From NCBI RefSeq assembly GCF_006402735.1, contig NZ_CP017174.1, positions 4,157,001-4,221,000 of the forward strand: a stretch of 64,000 nt of DNA, written 5' to 3'. The notes under the pieces are model-generated. The model was given only the letters and a program-made list of their open reading frames with translations, searched no databases and had not been told where the DNA came from. This document shows positions 19,869-30,399 of the stretch, one piece after another. The DNA is from Myxococcus xanthus. GTDB taxonomy: Bacteria > Myxococcota > Myxococcia > Myxococcales > Myxococcaceae. Every line of letters begins with the position of its first letter. The stretch's first letter is position 1. The position numbers and the translations under genes are program-made.

Positions 19869-20129
19869 ATGGCCGTAGTCCTCCGTCTTGCCCGCGCGGG
19901 CGTCAAGAAGAAGCCGTACTACCACGTGGTCGCCACCGATTCCCGCAACCCCCGGGACGGCAAGTTCATCGAGGCCGTGGGCGCGTACGACCCGAACCAG
20001 GAGCCGCCGAAGGTGGAGTTCAACGAGGAGCGCCTCAACTACTGGCTGAAGACTGGCGCGACGCCGTCTGAGACCGTTGCGGACCTGATCAAGGTCGCCG
20101 GTAAGGCCAAGCCCGCTCCCGCGGTCTGA
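19869..20129 (+). CDS. rpsP: 30S ribosomal protein S16
   Basis: 86 residues with the S16 start AVVLRLARAGVKKKPYYHVV and the segment DGKFIEAVGAYDPNQ. Assembles early in the 30S body. GGAGAG precedes the ATG. First gene of the conserved rpsP-khpA-rimM-trmD-rplS order. Confidence 0.98.
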   Translation: MAVVLRLARAGVKKKPYYHVVATDSRNPRDGKFIEAVGAYDPNQEPPKVEFNEERLNYWLKTGATPSETVADLIKVAGKAKPAPAV

Positions 20130-20140
20130 GCCACGCCCGA

Positions 20141-20425
20141 GTGGACGTGGAGCAGCTTCTCAACTATCTGGCGCGGGCCCTGGTCGATCATCCTGACCAG
20201 GTCAGCCTGCGCATTTCCGAGGCGGAAGGGGCCCGGCTCTTCGAGCTGAAGGTCTCCGCCGAGGACGTCGGCAAGGTCATCGGCCGTGACGGGCGCACCG
20301 TGAATGCCCTCCGGACGCTGCTCAATGCCGCCGCACAGAAGTCCGGGCAGAAGGTCCGCCTGGAGATTCTCGACGACCGGCGCAATGCAGCAGGCGCTCC
20401 GGTCGCGCCGGACTTCGCGCAGTGA
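20141..20425 (+). CDS. khpA: KH-domain RNA-binding protein KhpA (YlqC family)
   Basis: 94 residues, one KH domain with GxxG loop GRDG in VIGRDGRTVNALRTLL. Family members bind RNA with KhpB and affect cell division or translation. GTG start 11 bases after rpsP; its stop overlaps the GTG of rimM (GTGA). The position between S16 and RimM is the classical one for this family. Confidence 0.93.
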   Translation: MDVEQLLNYLARALVDHPDQVSLRISEAEGARLFELKVSAEDVGKVIGRDGRTVNALRTLLNAAAQKSGQKVRLEILDDRRNAAGAPVAPDFAQ

Positions 20426-20988
20426 CGGCCACCAGTCTCTATCTGGAGTTGGGATACGTCGCGCGCGCTCACGGGCTGCGTGGCGAGGTCGCCATTCGCG
20501 CGTTGGATCCGGCGTCGGAGACGCTCGACACCGTCGATCGCATCTGGGTGCGGACGCGCGCCGGTGTGGAGCGGGAGATGCGGCTGGAGGCGCTCAGGCC
20601 CACGCCCAAGGAGGACATCGTGGTCCTCGAGGGCGTGGAGTCGCGGGAAGACGCGGAGGCGCTCGTGGGCGCCAAGGTGTTCGTCTTCCGCGAGGATCTG
20701 GAGCCGCCCGCGGAGGGCGAGTTCTTCCAGGGTGACCTGGTGGGGCTCGATGCCGTGGACGCCAACGGGAACGCGTTGGGCCGGGTGGAGGAGATCTGGG
20801 CCACCGGCGAGGTGCCCAACCTGGTCATTCGCGCTTCCGGGCGCGAGGAACTGGTGGTTCCCTTCGCCGACGAGTTCGTCCCCACCGTGGACATCGAAGC
20901 GCGGCGAATCGTCATCCGTCCGCCCGAGTACGTGGATGCGGGACGCAAGGGTGCCGAGTCGGGTGGAGGCCCGGAGGACGCGGAATGA
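20422..20988 (+). CDS. rimM: Ribosome maturation factor RimM
   Basis: Helps 30S head maturation by binding S19. 188 residues with N-terminal barrel motif [14 protein letters not shown] and C-terminal PRC-barrel part ([13 protein letters not shown]). GTG start overlaps khpA; stop overlaps trmD ATG by four bases (ATGA). The C-terminal tail after about residue 175 is Gly/Glu-rich and not conserved. Confidence 0.95.
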   Translation: MTATSLYLELGYVARAHGLRGEVAIRALDPASETLDTVDRIWVRTRAGVEREMRLEALRPTPKEDIVVLEGVESREDAEALVGAKVFVFREDLEPPAEGEFFQGDLVGLDAVDANGNALGRVEEIWATGEVPNLVIRASGREELVVPFADEFVPTVDIEARRIVIRPPEYVDAGRKGAESGGGPEDAE

Positions 20989-21728
20989 GCCCACCGTATC
21001 CGGTGGAGATCCTCACGCTGTTCCCCGGCATGGTGACCGGTTACCTGGGGGCCAGCATCCTCGGGAAGGCTCAGGAGAAGGGCCTGCTGGCCACCACCGT
21101 CACCGATATCCGCGAGTACGCCGAGGGCAAGCACCGCGTCACCGACGACGCGCCCTACGGCGGTGGCGCCGGCATGGTGATGAAGCCGGAGCCCCTGGTC
21201 GCCGCGATCGAGGCGGCCAAGGCGCGGCATCCGGGCGCACGGGTGCTGCTCATGAGCCCCCGAGGGCCCACCTTCACCCAGACTACCGCGCGTGAGTTGG
21301 TCCGTCACGAGCCGGGGCTCATCCTGGTCTGCGGCCGCTACGAGGGCGTGGACGAGCGGGTGATGGCGCACCTCGACGGGGAGCTGTCCATGGGTGACTT
21401 CGTCCTCACCGGCGGCGAGCTGGCGGCCATGACGGTGGTGGACGCGGTGGCGCGGCTGGTGCCCGGGGTGCTGGGCAACGTGGACTCGTCCGTCACGGAG
21501 AGCTTCGAGGAAGGTCTGCTGGAGCATCCCCAGTACACCCGCCCGCCTGTCTTCCGGGGCGTCGAGGTGCCGGCCGCCCTCCAGTCCGGAGACCATGCGC
21601 GGATTGCCCGCTGGCGGCGCTGGAAGTCGTTGGTGCTCACCCATGCGCGTCGCCCGGACCTGTATGCCCGCGTGGCGTTGTCGAAGGCCGACCAGAAACT
21701 TCTGGCCCGGCGGGAGGAAGAGCTGTAA
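20985..21728 (+). CDS. trmD: tRNA (guanine-37-N1)-methyltransferase TrmD
   Basis: SPOUT methyltransferase. Trefoil-knot SAM-binding features [13 protein letters not shown] and [14 protein letters not shown] are clear, and [17 protein letters not shown] is the typical flexible segment. 247 residues. Translationally coupled to rimM. Confidence 0.97.
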   Translation: MSPPYPVEILTLFPGMVTGYLGASILGKAQEKGLLATTVTDIREYAEGKHRVTDDAPYGGGAGMVMKPEPLVAAIEAAKARHPGARVLLMSPRGPTFTQTTARELVRHEPGLILVCGRYEGVDERVMAHLDGELSMGDFVLTGGELAAMTVVDAVARLVPGVLGNVDSSVTESFEEGLLEHPQYTRPPVFRGVEVPAALQSGDHARIARWRRWKSLVLTHARRPDLYARVALSKADQKLLARREEEL

Positions 21729-21763
21729 CCCTGAGCGTTGCTAGCGGGTTGGATCATCAGGGC

Positions 21764-21792
21764 TTGTCCGACACCGCTCTCTCTGTTAGTAC
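21764..21792 (+). promoter_or_regulatory. Weak candidate internal promoter for rplS
   Basis: TTGTCC (21764-21769), 17-base spacer, TAGTAC (21787-21792), in the 117-base gap between trmD and rplS. Matches are partial; a separate rplS promoter is plausible because the gap is much larger than elsewhere in this operon. Confidence 0.25.
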
Positions 21793-21845
21793 GGCCCGCT
21801 CTTCACGCGACCATCGCGTCAGTTCAAGTTTTTCCGGAGTTTGTC

Positions 21846-22229
21846 ATGCGCAACGCCGCCATTCAGCACATCGAGGCCAAGTTCCTGCGCCAGGATGTCA
21901 CCGTGTTCAATACCGGTGATTCCGTGCGCGTCCACTGGAAGGTCAAGGAGGGCGAGAAGGAGCGCGTGCAGGCGTTCGAGGGCATCGTCATCCGGAAGAC
22001 CAAGGGCGCCCACCGCGCTACCTTCACGGTGCGCAAGCTCTCCTTCGGCGTCGGCGTGGAGCGCGTGTTCCCGCTGCACAGCCCCCGCTACGAGAAGATC
22101 GAGGTCCTGTCGCGCGGTGACGTGAACCGCAAGCGCCTGTTCTACCTCCGTGACCTCAAGGGCAAGGCGGCGCGCGTCGACGTCATCGAAGAGCCGAAGC
22201 CCGCCAAGAAGGCCGCCTCGGCCTCCTGA
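21846..22229 (+). CDS. rplS: 50S ribosomal protein L19
   Basis: 127 residues: [14 protein letters not shown] start, [34 protein letters not shown] and [10 protein letters not shown], all L19 features, with a C-terminal Lys/Ala tail. The frame extends upstream to 21738 but ATG 21846 has GGAG seven bases upstream and matches the family start. Last gene of the ribosomal operon, followed by a strong terminator. Confidence 0.98.
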   Translation: MRNAAIQHIEAKFLRQDVTVFNTGDSVRVHWKVKEGEKERVQAFEGIVIRKTKGAHRATFTVRKLSFGVGVERVFPLHSPRYEKIEVLSRGDVNRKRLFYLRDLKGKAARVDVIEEPKPAKKAASAS

Positions 22230-22252
22230 GCGCTTTCAGCGTCTCGGCAGTG

Positions 22253-22286
22253 AAAAGGAGCGTCCGATCCCGGACGCTCCTTTTTT
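22253..22286 (+). terminator. Rho-independent terminator after rplS
   Basis: Perfect 14-bp stem, AAAAGGAGCGTCCG (22253-22266) with CGGACGCTCCTTTT (22271-22284), four-base loop, and a run of six T. The most convincing terminator in the window. Confidence 0.95.
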
Positions 22287-22310
22287 CATTCGCGCTAACA
22301 TGCGCGGGCC

Positions 22311-24212
22311 ATGCAATTCGCTGAAGTCGCCGTCCAGAACGTCCGCGGTTTCTCCCCCGCGGGGCGCTTTGCCCTGAAGGCGGGATACCTCGTCCTCAAA
22401 CCGCCCTCGGCGGAGTCGAGCCCCCTGGCGGGCCTTTCCCTCGCGCTGCTCTTCGCGGACGGGCGCGGCAGTGATGCCAGCTTCATCGCTTCCGGTGCGA
22501 AGTCTGGCAAGGCGGCCCTGACGTTCGTCGGAGTGGATGGGGTGACGTACCGCGTGCTGCGCGACCTCGGCGGCTCCGGGACGTTGCACCGGATGAATCC
22601 CACGACACAGCAGCCGGAGCTCGTCTCGTCGGATGCGTCGGAGATCAGCCAGTTCCTTCGCGGACAGGCGGGACTTCCACCGAAGACCACGTTCGAGCAG
22701 GTGTACTGCCTTCAGTCCGCGCAGCTTCCCTCGCGACGCCCGAGGAAGTCCGCTGCCGCCGCGGCGAAGGTGGACCCCAAGACGTCCGGCAGGTACCCGT
22801 CGCTGGCGTCCGCGTCCACGGTGTTGCCCGCGGAGGACATCCCCGCCGCCGAGGCGAAGCTGCGCGCGCTGGAGCAGGAGCTGAGCGCCTCCACGGAGGT
22901 GGACAGCCTTCAGTTCAAGGCGGATGGCGTGGCCTCCCAGATCTTCGACGCCGAGCAGCGGCTGAAGGGCACCGAGGGGCTCAAGGTGGCCATCGCCGAG
23001 GCCGAGGCCGCCTGGCGCGCGGCGCCGACACCCGAGTCCCTGGGGCTGCCCCAGGACATCGTGAATCGCCTGAAGCGCCACCCCAAGGTGATTGCCCGAC
23101 GTGACGAGGCCCTGGCGCGCCTCAACGCGGACCGGGAGAACGAGGCGGAGGCGCGTCCCGCCTCGGTGCCACCCCTGACGCAGAACATGGGGTTCTGGGC
23201 CGGCCTGGGCGCGGGAGTGCTGTTCCTGGCGCTGGCCATGGGCCTGGGCTTCGGTGTGGACCGGACCTTCCGCTATCTGGCGCTGCTGGACATCCCGGCC
23301 TTCGGCGTCGCGGCCTTCCTGGCGCTGCGCTACGTGGATGACCTGCAGAAGGCCACGCGCCATGGCAGCAAGGAGAACCGCTTCGACATCCGGGAGAAGA
23401 AGATCCTCGAGGAGTACGAGGCGGAAGCCGCGCCGCTGCGCATGGCGCAGAAGGCGCTCGACGTGGAAGAGTTGGACGGCATCGCCCCGGCCCTGGAGCG
23501 CAAGGAGCTGCTGGGCGCGCGCGTCGCGGAGCTGAGGGACCAGTTGCATACGATGGAGTCGGATCCGGACTACCTCGCGGCGGCCGCCCAGGTGCAGTCG
23601 CTGAAGGCGGAGGCAGAGGCGCTCAACGAGGAGCTGACGCAGAAGGGCACGTACGTCCGCGACATGCGCGAGGTGGAGCGTGAGATGGGGCGGCTGAAGG
23701 AGTCCATTGCCCTGGCCAAGGCGCCCCCGCCACCAGCCGCGCCGGGCCCGGATGGCTCCGTGCCCGTGGAGACGCTGGAGGATCCGTCGCCCGTGCTGCT
23801 GTCCCAGGCGGCGGACGTGTTCACCACGGACATCCTGTCCGTGCAGGCGATGCTGAAGGAGCGGTGCGTCCAGTACCTCACCGCGCTCACGGACCGGCGG
23901 TACCAGGGCATTGAGTGGGACCGCGAGGGCAAGGCCTTTGCCCTGACGGCGGGCCGGCGGGTGCCGGTGGGCGAGCTCCCCGCGAAGGACTTGGACCTGT
24001 ACTACCTGGCCCTGCGGCTGACGGTGGTGGAGAAGACGAGCGCCCGCGTGAAGCGTCCCTTCCTGTTGGAGGACGTCTTCACGGGGATGGAGGAGGTGAA
24101 GCTGCCCCTCATCGCCCGGATGCTGAAGCACCTGGGCACGCTGACGCAGGTGCTGCACGTCACCTCGCACCCGGGCTTCGCGCAGATGTCGGACGGCCCC
24201 GTTAACGTCTGA
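22311..24212 (+). CDS. Membrane-inserted Rad50/SMC-like ATPase relative with missing P-loop
   Basis: 633 residues. The C-terminal lobe reads like Rad50/RecN/YhaN: DLDLYYLALRLTVVEK (signature helix), PFLLEDVFTGMEEVK (Walker B/D-loop region with Glu-Asp) and QVLHVTSHPGF (switch His). The N-terminal lobe keeps the strand pattern (ALTFVGVDGVTYRVLRDLG) but where the Walker A P-loop should be there is LVLKPPSAESSPLAG and no GxxGxGKS. The middle is coiled coil (about 180-480) interrupted by two membrane helices at about 295-340, as in YhaN-type proteins. Probably an ATPase-dead or partner-dependent membrane protein. A terminator separates it from rplS; yraN-like gene follows. Confidence 0.65.
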   Translation: MQFAEVAVQNVRGFSPAGRFALKAGYLVLKPPSAESSPLAGLSLALLFADGRGSDASFIASGAKSGKAALTFVGVDGVTYRVLRDLGGSGTLHRMNPTTQQPELVSSDASEISQFLRGQAGLPPKTTFEQVYCLQSAQLPSRRPRKSAAAAAKVDPKTSGRYPSLASASTVLPAEDIPAAEAKLRALEQELSASTEVDSLQFKADGVASQIFDAEQRLKGTEGLKVAIAEAEAAWRAAPTPESLGLPQDIVNRLKRHPKVIARRDEALARLNADRENEAEARPASVPPLTQNMGFWAGLGAGVLFLALAMGLGFGVDRTFRYLALLDIPAFGVAAFLALRYVDDLQKATRHGSKENRFDIREKKILEEYEAEAAPLRMAQKALDVEELDGIAPALERKELLGARVAELRDQLHTMESDPDYLAAAAQVQSLKAEAEALNEELTQKGTYVRDMREVEREMGRLKESIALAKAPPPPAAPGPDGSVPVETLEDPSPVLLSQAADVFTTDILSVQAMLKERCVQYLTALTDRRYQGIEWDREGKAFALTAGRRVPVGELPAKDLDLYYLALRLTVVEKTSARVKRPFLLEDVFTGMEEVKLPLIARMLKHLGTLTQVLHVTSHPGFAQMSDGPVNV

Positions 24213-24262
24213 GGCGACGTGGCGGGTTGCCTCCAGTGGGAGGGCCGTCAGGGGAGGGGTGG

Positions 24263-24643
24263 ATGCGACGGGCGGCGCCGGCTGAGCGGCGGGAGTACGG
24301 GAATGCGGGGGAGGAGGCGGCTGTGCGCTTCCTGGAGGCGCAGGGGTGGCGGGTGCGGCATCGCAACTGGACCTGCCGCTTCGGGGAACTGGACGTGGTC
24401 GCCGAACGTGACGACCTGGTGTGCTTCGTGGAAGTGCGGATGCGCTCCACGGCCACCTGGGGCGACCCCTCCCACAGCGTGTCTTTCGCCAAGCAGCGCC
24501 GGGTGGTGAAGGCGGCGCTTCGGTACCTGTTCGCGCATGACTTGCGTGGACGGATGCTCCGTTTCGACGTGATTTCGGTGGTGGGGCGCGGGGAGCGCGC
24601 CACCGTGGAGCACATCCCTGGCGCCTTCGACGCGGGGATGTGA
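24263..24643 (+). CDS. YraN/UPF0102-family endonuclease-like protein
   Basis: 126 residues with the restriction-endonuclease-like core of the family: GNAGEEAAVRFLEAQGW, RFGELDVVAERDDLVCFVEVRMR (Glu and Asp-x(n)-E-V-[KR] metal site, with Arg in place of the usual Lys) and FAKQRRVVKAALRYL. Function in the family is not settled; nuclease and DNA-recombination roles have been proposed. A TTG at 24227 gives 12 more residues; ATG 24263 after GGGGAGGGG is better. rsmI starts 12 bases after the stop, a frequent pairing. Confidence 0.85.
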   Translation: MRRAAPAERREYGNAGEEAAVRFLEAQGWRVRHRNWTCRFGELDVVAERDDLVCFVEVRMRSTATWGDPSHSVSFAKQRRVVKAALRYLFAHDLRGRMLRFDVISVVGRGERATVEHIPGAFDAGM

Positions 24644-24655
24644 GAGGACGACGCC

Positions 24656-25486
24656 ATGGCTGGAACGCTCTATCTGGTGGCGACGCCCATCGGGAACCTG
24701 GGGGACGTCACGTCGCGCGCGTTGGACACCCTGCGCGCGGTGCGCTTCATCGCGTGTGAGGACACGCGGCACTCGCGGGTGCTGCTCGACCACTTCGGCA
24801 TTGGCGGGAAGGACCTGGTGAGCCTGCCTGCCTTCGCGGAAGGGCAGCGCGCCGGACGCATCTTGGACCGGATAGGGGAAGGGGAGGACTGCGCGCTCGT
24901 GACCGACGCGGGCAGCCCCGCCATCAGCGACCCGGGCGAGAAGCTGGTATCCGAGGCGCTGGAGCGCGGATTGACGGTGGTGCCGGTGCCAGGCCCCACG
25001 GCGCTGGTCGCGGCGCTGAGCGCCTCTGGATTGCCCACGGGGCGCTTCCACTTCCTGGGCTTCCTCCCGCGCAAGGGCGCCGAGCGCCGGGCGATGCTGG
25101 AGGAAGTGGCGCAGCTGTCCGCCACCCTGGTGCTCTATGAGTCCCCACGCCGTCTGTCGGAGACGTTGCCCGACCTGCTCGACGCCTGGGGCGACCGGCG
25201 CGCGTGCGTGGCGCGGGAGCTGACGAAGCTGCACGAGGAGTTCGCTCGGGGCACCTTGTCCGAGCTGGCCGCGCGTTACGCGGCGGAAGAGCCCCGCGGC
25301 GAGGTGGTGGTGCTGGTGGAAGGCCGCACTGGCGAGACGCGTTGGTCCGAGGAGGAACTGCGCCGGGCCCTGGAGGAAGGGCTGTCTCGCGGCGAGAAGC
25401 TCAAGGCGCTGAGCACCGAGCTGGCCCGCCGCGCGGGCTGGGCCGGTCAGGACGTCTACCGGCTGGGGCTTTCGCTGAAGCGCTGA
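24656..25486 (+). CDS. rsmI: 16S rRNA (cytidine-1402-2'-O)-methyltransferase RsmI
   Basis: Tetrapyrrole-methylase-fold enzyme. Starts LYLVATPIGNLGDVTSRAL, then CEDTRHSRVLL, LVTDAGSPAISDPG and PGPTALVAALSASGLP, all RsmI signatures; FLPRKGAERRAML and LYESPRRL follow. 276 residues is standard. Ends convergent to the outer-membrane protein gene. Confidence 0.96.
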   Translation: MAGTLYLVATPIGNLGDVTSRALDTLRAVRFIACEDTRHSRVLLDHFGIGGKDLVSLPAFAEGQRAGRILDRIGEGEDCALVTDAGSPAISDPGEKLVSEALERGLTVVPVPGPTALVAALSASGLPTGRFHFLGFLPRKGAERRAMLEEVAQLSATLVLYESPRRLSETLPDLLDAWGDRRACVARELTKLHEEFARGTLSELAARYAAEEPRGEVVVLVEGRTGETRWSEEELRRALEEGLSRGEKLKALSTELARRAGWAGQDVYRLGLSLKR

Positions 25487-25493
25487 GTCCCTG

Positions 25494-25519
25494 GGTGGGC
25501 GCCGTCATCGGCGCCCACC
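25494..25519. terminator. Bidirectional hairpin between rsmI and the OMP gene
   Basis: Perfect 11-bp stem GGTGGGCGCCG / CGGCGCCCACC with the tetraloop TCAT, in the 43-base gap between convergent genes. No T-tract; function inferred from position. Confidence 0.65.
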
Positions 25520-25529
25520 GGGCCACTCA

Positions 25530-26825
25530 TTAGAAGCTGAACGTGGCGCTCAGGTCGAAGCGGAACGTGGTGCTCTCCACCGCGCGGAAGCGGCGGGACA
25601 CCAGGTCATAGCGCCAGTCGAAGTTGGGGTTGAGCTCGGGGGAGTTGAGCGCAAGGTCCACGGCGCCGTCGTTGTTCACGTCACGCCCCGGCTCCTCGGC
25701 CGTGATGGCGTGGTTGGTGTTGTAGAGGAACATGCCGGACGCGCGAATCTGGAAGGCCTTCGACGCGTTCGCGGTGACGCCCAGCATGCCACCCACCTGG
25801 AAGTAGTCCTCGGAGGTGAGCAGCTTGCGCAGGGCGGCGCTCAGCTCGTTGTAGTAGCGGCCGCTGCCCACGTAGTTGCCAATGCCTCGGACGTCCAGGG
25901 CGAAGCGCTGCGACTTCGCTGGCCGGTTGAAGGGCACCAGTTCCACGCCGAAGAGCATTCCCGCGGTGTGAGGGGCGTTGATGCCCGTCTCCTTGCGGTT
26001 CCACGGGCCCGTGAAGCAGTTGCCCGGGGCGCCCAGGTTGTCCGGGTTGGACTCGGCCTGGGCGCAGTTGGAGTAGGCGCCCGGACCGCGCACGGGGATG
26101 GTGTAGTGCGCCTTGAAGTACGGCTCTGCCGCACCGATGCGGCGCGAGAAGGCCGTGTAGAGCTGGTACTTGTGGACGCGGTCGCCGATGTTGCCGCGGT
26201 TGTCCGAATCGGTGGTGTCCGCGGCCGCGTCGCGCAGCTTCGCGGTGGGGGCCTCGTACTCCAGGCCGACAATCCAGGTGGGCTTCGTCTCGTCCTTCTC
26301 CTGGTTGAAGAAGGCGTAGGCCAGGCCGAAGCGCATGTTGCCCAGGCCGCCGCGGAAGCTCTCCTGCGGTACGTCGAACAGGGCGTTGCCCGGTGCCGAG
26401 CCCTCCAGACAGCCCGGGATGGCGGAGCCGTTGGCGTTCAGGCAGTTGTTGGTGATGGTGGACGTCTCGGGCGACGAGTTGGACGTGAAGTCCCAGCGCT
26501 CGTTCTGCGAGAAGACGACGGGCAGGGCGAAGGAGAACTCCAGGTCCCTGTAGAGGCCGACGGACAGCTCCAGGTTGAGCCGGGCGTCCACGCCCTTGTA
26601 CCAGAGCTCCGACGCATCCACGCGGCCCCCCGGTTGCCCGGCGGGGGCCAACTGCTCGCGGATGATCTTCGCGCGGTTCTGCGTGCGCTCGAAGCCGACG
26701 TCGATGAAGAGGTCGAACGGGTCGTCCTCCTCAAGCGACGACGCAATCCGGGTGATGTCCGCCGCGGTGGCGGCGAACGGCGCGCCCAGCGTCAGCGCGG
26801 CAAGTACGACGCGAAGCCTGTGCAT
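25530..26825 (-). CDS. Outer-membrane beta-barrel protein
   Basis: 431 residues with a clear Sec signal peptide (MHRLRVVLAALTLGAPFAATA) and alternating amphipathic strands throughout, ending in FRFDLSATFSF; a terminal aromatic after such a strand is the recognised BAM signal. Two Cys-containing loops (around NNCLNANGSAIPGC and SNCAQ) could form disulfides. I do not recognise a specific family; transport or structural role unknown. GGAGG four bases before the ATG. It is the last gene of the reverse-strand run encB-encA-regulator-M23-OMP, 95 bases after the M23 gene. Confidence 0.8.
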   Translation of the reverse strand: MHRLRVVLAALTLGAPFAATAADITRIASSLEEDDPFDLFIDVGFERTQNRAKIIREQLAPAGQPGGRVDASELWYKGVDARLNLELSVGLYRDLEFSFALPVVFSQNERWDFTSNSSPETSTITNNCLNANGSAIPGCLEGSAPGNALFDVPQESFRGGLGNMRFGLAYAFFNQEKDETKPTWIVGLEYEAPTAKLRDAAADTTDSDNRGNIGDRVHKYQLYTAFSRRIGAAEPYFKAHYTIPVRGPGAYSNCAQAESNPDNLGAPGNCFTGPWNRKETGINAPHTAGMLFGVELVPFNRPAKSQRFALDVRGIGNYVGSGRYYNELSAALRKLLTSEDYFQVGGMLGVTANASKAFQIRASGMFLYNTNHAITAEEPGRDVNNDGAVDLALNSPELNPNFDWRYDLVSRRFRAVESTTFRFDLSATFSF

Positions 26826-26920
26826 CCGACCTCCGACGGCAAATCTCCCCGGCCTTCCGGCAAGCCCGGGGGCTTCCAGCTAGCCGTGCCGTCGAAGGAG
26901 TGTCAAGAAACGGGTGGCTT

Positions 26921-27958
26921 TTACTTGCCGGCCACCACGGACGCGCTCAGCAACCCGTCCATCCGGCGCATCTCCGCCTCGAAACCCGACCGGTGCTGCG
27001 CGGCCAGTGAGCGGCGGTAGGTCTTGTGCTGGTCGTAGGGGTCCAGCACCCGGTCATCCTGCGTCATGAGCTGGTAGTGGAGGTGGGGGGCGAAGCTGCG
27101 GCCCGTGTTGCCGCTCTTGGCGATGACTTGCCCCACGGAGAACCGGGTGCCCGGCTTGACGCTCTTGTCCACCTCGTCCAGGTGGAGGAAGAGCGCGCGG
27201 CGACCCTTGCCGCCCGACTCCACCAGCTCGATGCAGTTGCCGTTGCTGCTGAAGTTCCAGTTCTTCCGCTTCACCACGCCGTTGAAGGGGGCCTTGATGG
27301 GCGTGCCCACCGGGGTGCGGAAGTCCACGCCCTTGTGCTTGCGGCCGTCGCGGAGCAGGGACGTCACCTGCTCGTAGTCGTCGATGGGGGAGCGCTCCAG
27401 CCTCAGCTCCAGCTCGTCGCCGCCGGACAGGTAGTACCGGGCATTGGGCTCGCCGCTGCCCTGGTAGCGGTACGCGCTCATCGTCTTGCCCAGCTTGGCG
27501 CTGGTGAAGCGCACCGCGTGCACCAGGGGCTCCTCATTGGTGCGGCGCTGGTAGAGCACCTCCAGCGTGTCACCGCGGAGGATTTCCCCGGGGACGGAGA
27601 CCCACCACACCAGGGTGCGCGTCACCACCTGCGCCAGCGCCGGACCCACGTCCGAGCCAGCGGCGTTGACGAGCGCGGTCTCCAGGGGGCCGTTGATGCT
27701 CACCGACACGCGCTCCAGGCCGGCGGCCTTCACCGGGTCCGTGGCCACGGGTGCCGGCGTGGGCGCCGCGGCGACGGCGCCCGCATCGGGGACGGCGTTG
27801 GGCATCTGGGCCGCGGCCTCTTCCGTCGCCTGAACCATCCGCTGCTTCCACCACCACACGCCGCCGGCGGCACCGCCGAGGATGAGTGACACGGCGACCA
27901 CCGTGCCGAAGGGACTGCGCTTCGGAGGGGCACCGAGGGTGGGAAGGTTCGGCCGCAT
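26921..27958 (-). CDS. M23-family (LytM) peptidase-like membrane protein
   Basis: 345 residues, anchored by one N-terminal membrane helix (about 19-37), followed by an Ala/Pro linker and a periplasmic domain. The C-terminal LytM domain keeps the metal ligands HxxxD (HKGVD) and HxH (APHLHYQ), plus GNTGRSFAPHLH, so it could be an active murein endopeptidase. The N-terminal part of the ectodomain (SVSINGPLETALVNAAG, then VLYQRRTNEEP) resembles the OapA/LysM-less region seen in septation-related M23 proteins. GGGAG six bases before the ATG. Downstream of the response regulator by 76 bases. Confidence 0.88.
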   Translation of the reverse strand: MRPNLPTLGAPPKRSPFGTVVAVSLILGGAAGGVWWWKQRMVQATEEAAAQMPNAVPDAGAVAAAPTPAPVATDPVKAAGLERVSVSINGPLETALVNAAGSDVGPALAQVVTRTLVWWVSVPGEILRGDTLEVLYQRRTNEEPLVHAVRFTSAKLGKTMSAYRYQGSGEPNARYYLSGGDELELRLERSPIDDYEQVTSLLRDGRKHKGVDFRTPVGTPIKAPFNGVVKRKNWNFSSNGNCIELVESGGKGRRALFLHLDEVDKSVKPGTRFSVGQVIAKSGNTGRSFAPHLHYQLMTQDDRVLDPYDQHKTYRRSLAAQHRSGFEAEMRRMDGLLSASVVAGK

Positions 27959-28034
27959 ACAAGCTCCCTGAGTTGGAATGGGTGGGCGGGCCCGGAACCG
28001 ACGCGCGAGAAGCGGAATTCCGCCTCCTCGCGGT

Positions 28035-29459
<1,425 letters not shown>

Positions 29460-29489
29460 GGTGGAAGTCGTGACCGCGGGCGATCGGAA

Positions 29490-30353
29490 CTAGCGACGTT
29501 CCGTGGCGCCGGCGCCCTCCAGGGTGCAGATGGCGTCCGGGTGCTTGATGCGCAGCAGCAGCGCCTCCAGCACGCGGAACGGGTGGTTCATCCGCGACGC
29601 GCCCAGGTACGCCGCCACCATGTCCATGGACACAGCGAGGTCCATGTTCTCCCGGCCGGTGGACACCACCACGCCGGAGTCCCCGCGCAGGCGGTTGGAC
29701 TGGTAGACGCCGTCCGACGCGAGCTGGCGGATGGTCTCAATCTCCAGCACGCCCGTCTTCTCGTAGATGCGGTGCAGCTGCGAGTACAGCCGCGGCGACA
29801 GGACGACGGCGTAGGGGCCGAAGTGGCCCTGCTCATTGAGCTTGCGCGTGGCCTCGACGATGGCCTGGAACCCACCACCCGGCGACGTCCAGTCACCCAG
29901 CGGCACCGTGAGCCGGCCGTTGGCCGTCATCAGGCCTTCGTAGCCCAGCCGCGCGTCACCGTAGAAGATGAGCTCGTCTTCCTGCTGCGCGCACAGCGCG
30001 GCGGCGCCGGCGGCGGCCGACACGTCCAGCGGCATGTTGTGCGTGCGCGCGGCCTCGATGTCGCGCCAGTGCAGCAGGAAGTCCTTGTAGATGATGGGGA
30101 TGGTCTTGAACTTGCGAGCATCGGTGAAGACCATCGCGGTCTCCTGCTCGCCGACGATGTCCACGGCGCCGGGCGACACGCCCTGGAACTCGTCGTAGGG
30201 CACCGTCTGCACCCCGGCGCCCAGCGGCCCGTAGATGTCCAGGATGCGCCTGCCCACCAGCGAACGCCGGGCGACCTGGATGACAGTCTCGTTCAGACGC
30301 GCCCACTCCTCTTCGCGGAGCGGGTTCTCGGCATGTCCAAGGAAGTCAGGCAT
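29490..30353 (-). CDS. encA: Encapsulin shell protein EncA
   Basis: 287-residue HK97-fold protein that self-assembles into a hollow nanocompartment. The sequence reads as the known Myxococcus EncA: MPDFLGHAENPLREEEW start, RRSLVGRRILDIYGPLG, VDIVGEQETAMVFTDARKFK and the C-terminal VLEALLLRIKHPDAICTL. In Myxococcus the shell encloses ferritin-like proteins and stores iron during oxidative stress and starvation. An upstream ATG (30374) lacks a ribosome site; ATG 30353 has GGAG nine bases before it and gives the expected 287 residues. It lies 46 bases after encB and 30 before the response regulator. Confidence 0.97.
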   Translation of the reverse strand: MPDFLGHAENPLREEEWARLNETVIQVARRSLVGRRILDIYGPLGAGVQTVPYDEFQGVSPGAVDIVGEQETAMVFTDARKFKTIPIIYKDFLLHWRDIEAARTHNMPLDVSAAAGAAALCAQQEDELIFYGDARLGYEGLMTANGRLTVPLGDWTSPGGGFQAIVEATRKLNEQGHFGPYAVVLSPRLYSQLHRIYEKTGVLEIETIRQLASDGVYQSNRLRGDSGVVVSTGRENMDLAVSMDMVAAYLGASRMNHPFRVLEALLLRIKHPDAICTLEGAGATERR

Positions 30354-30399
30354 GAAATGGGGCTCCAGAGGCATCGACTAGAGAAGGGGGAAGAAAGCT

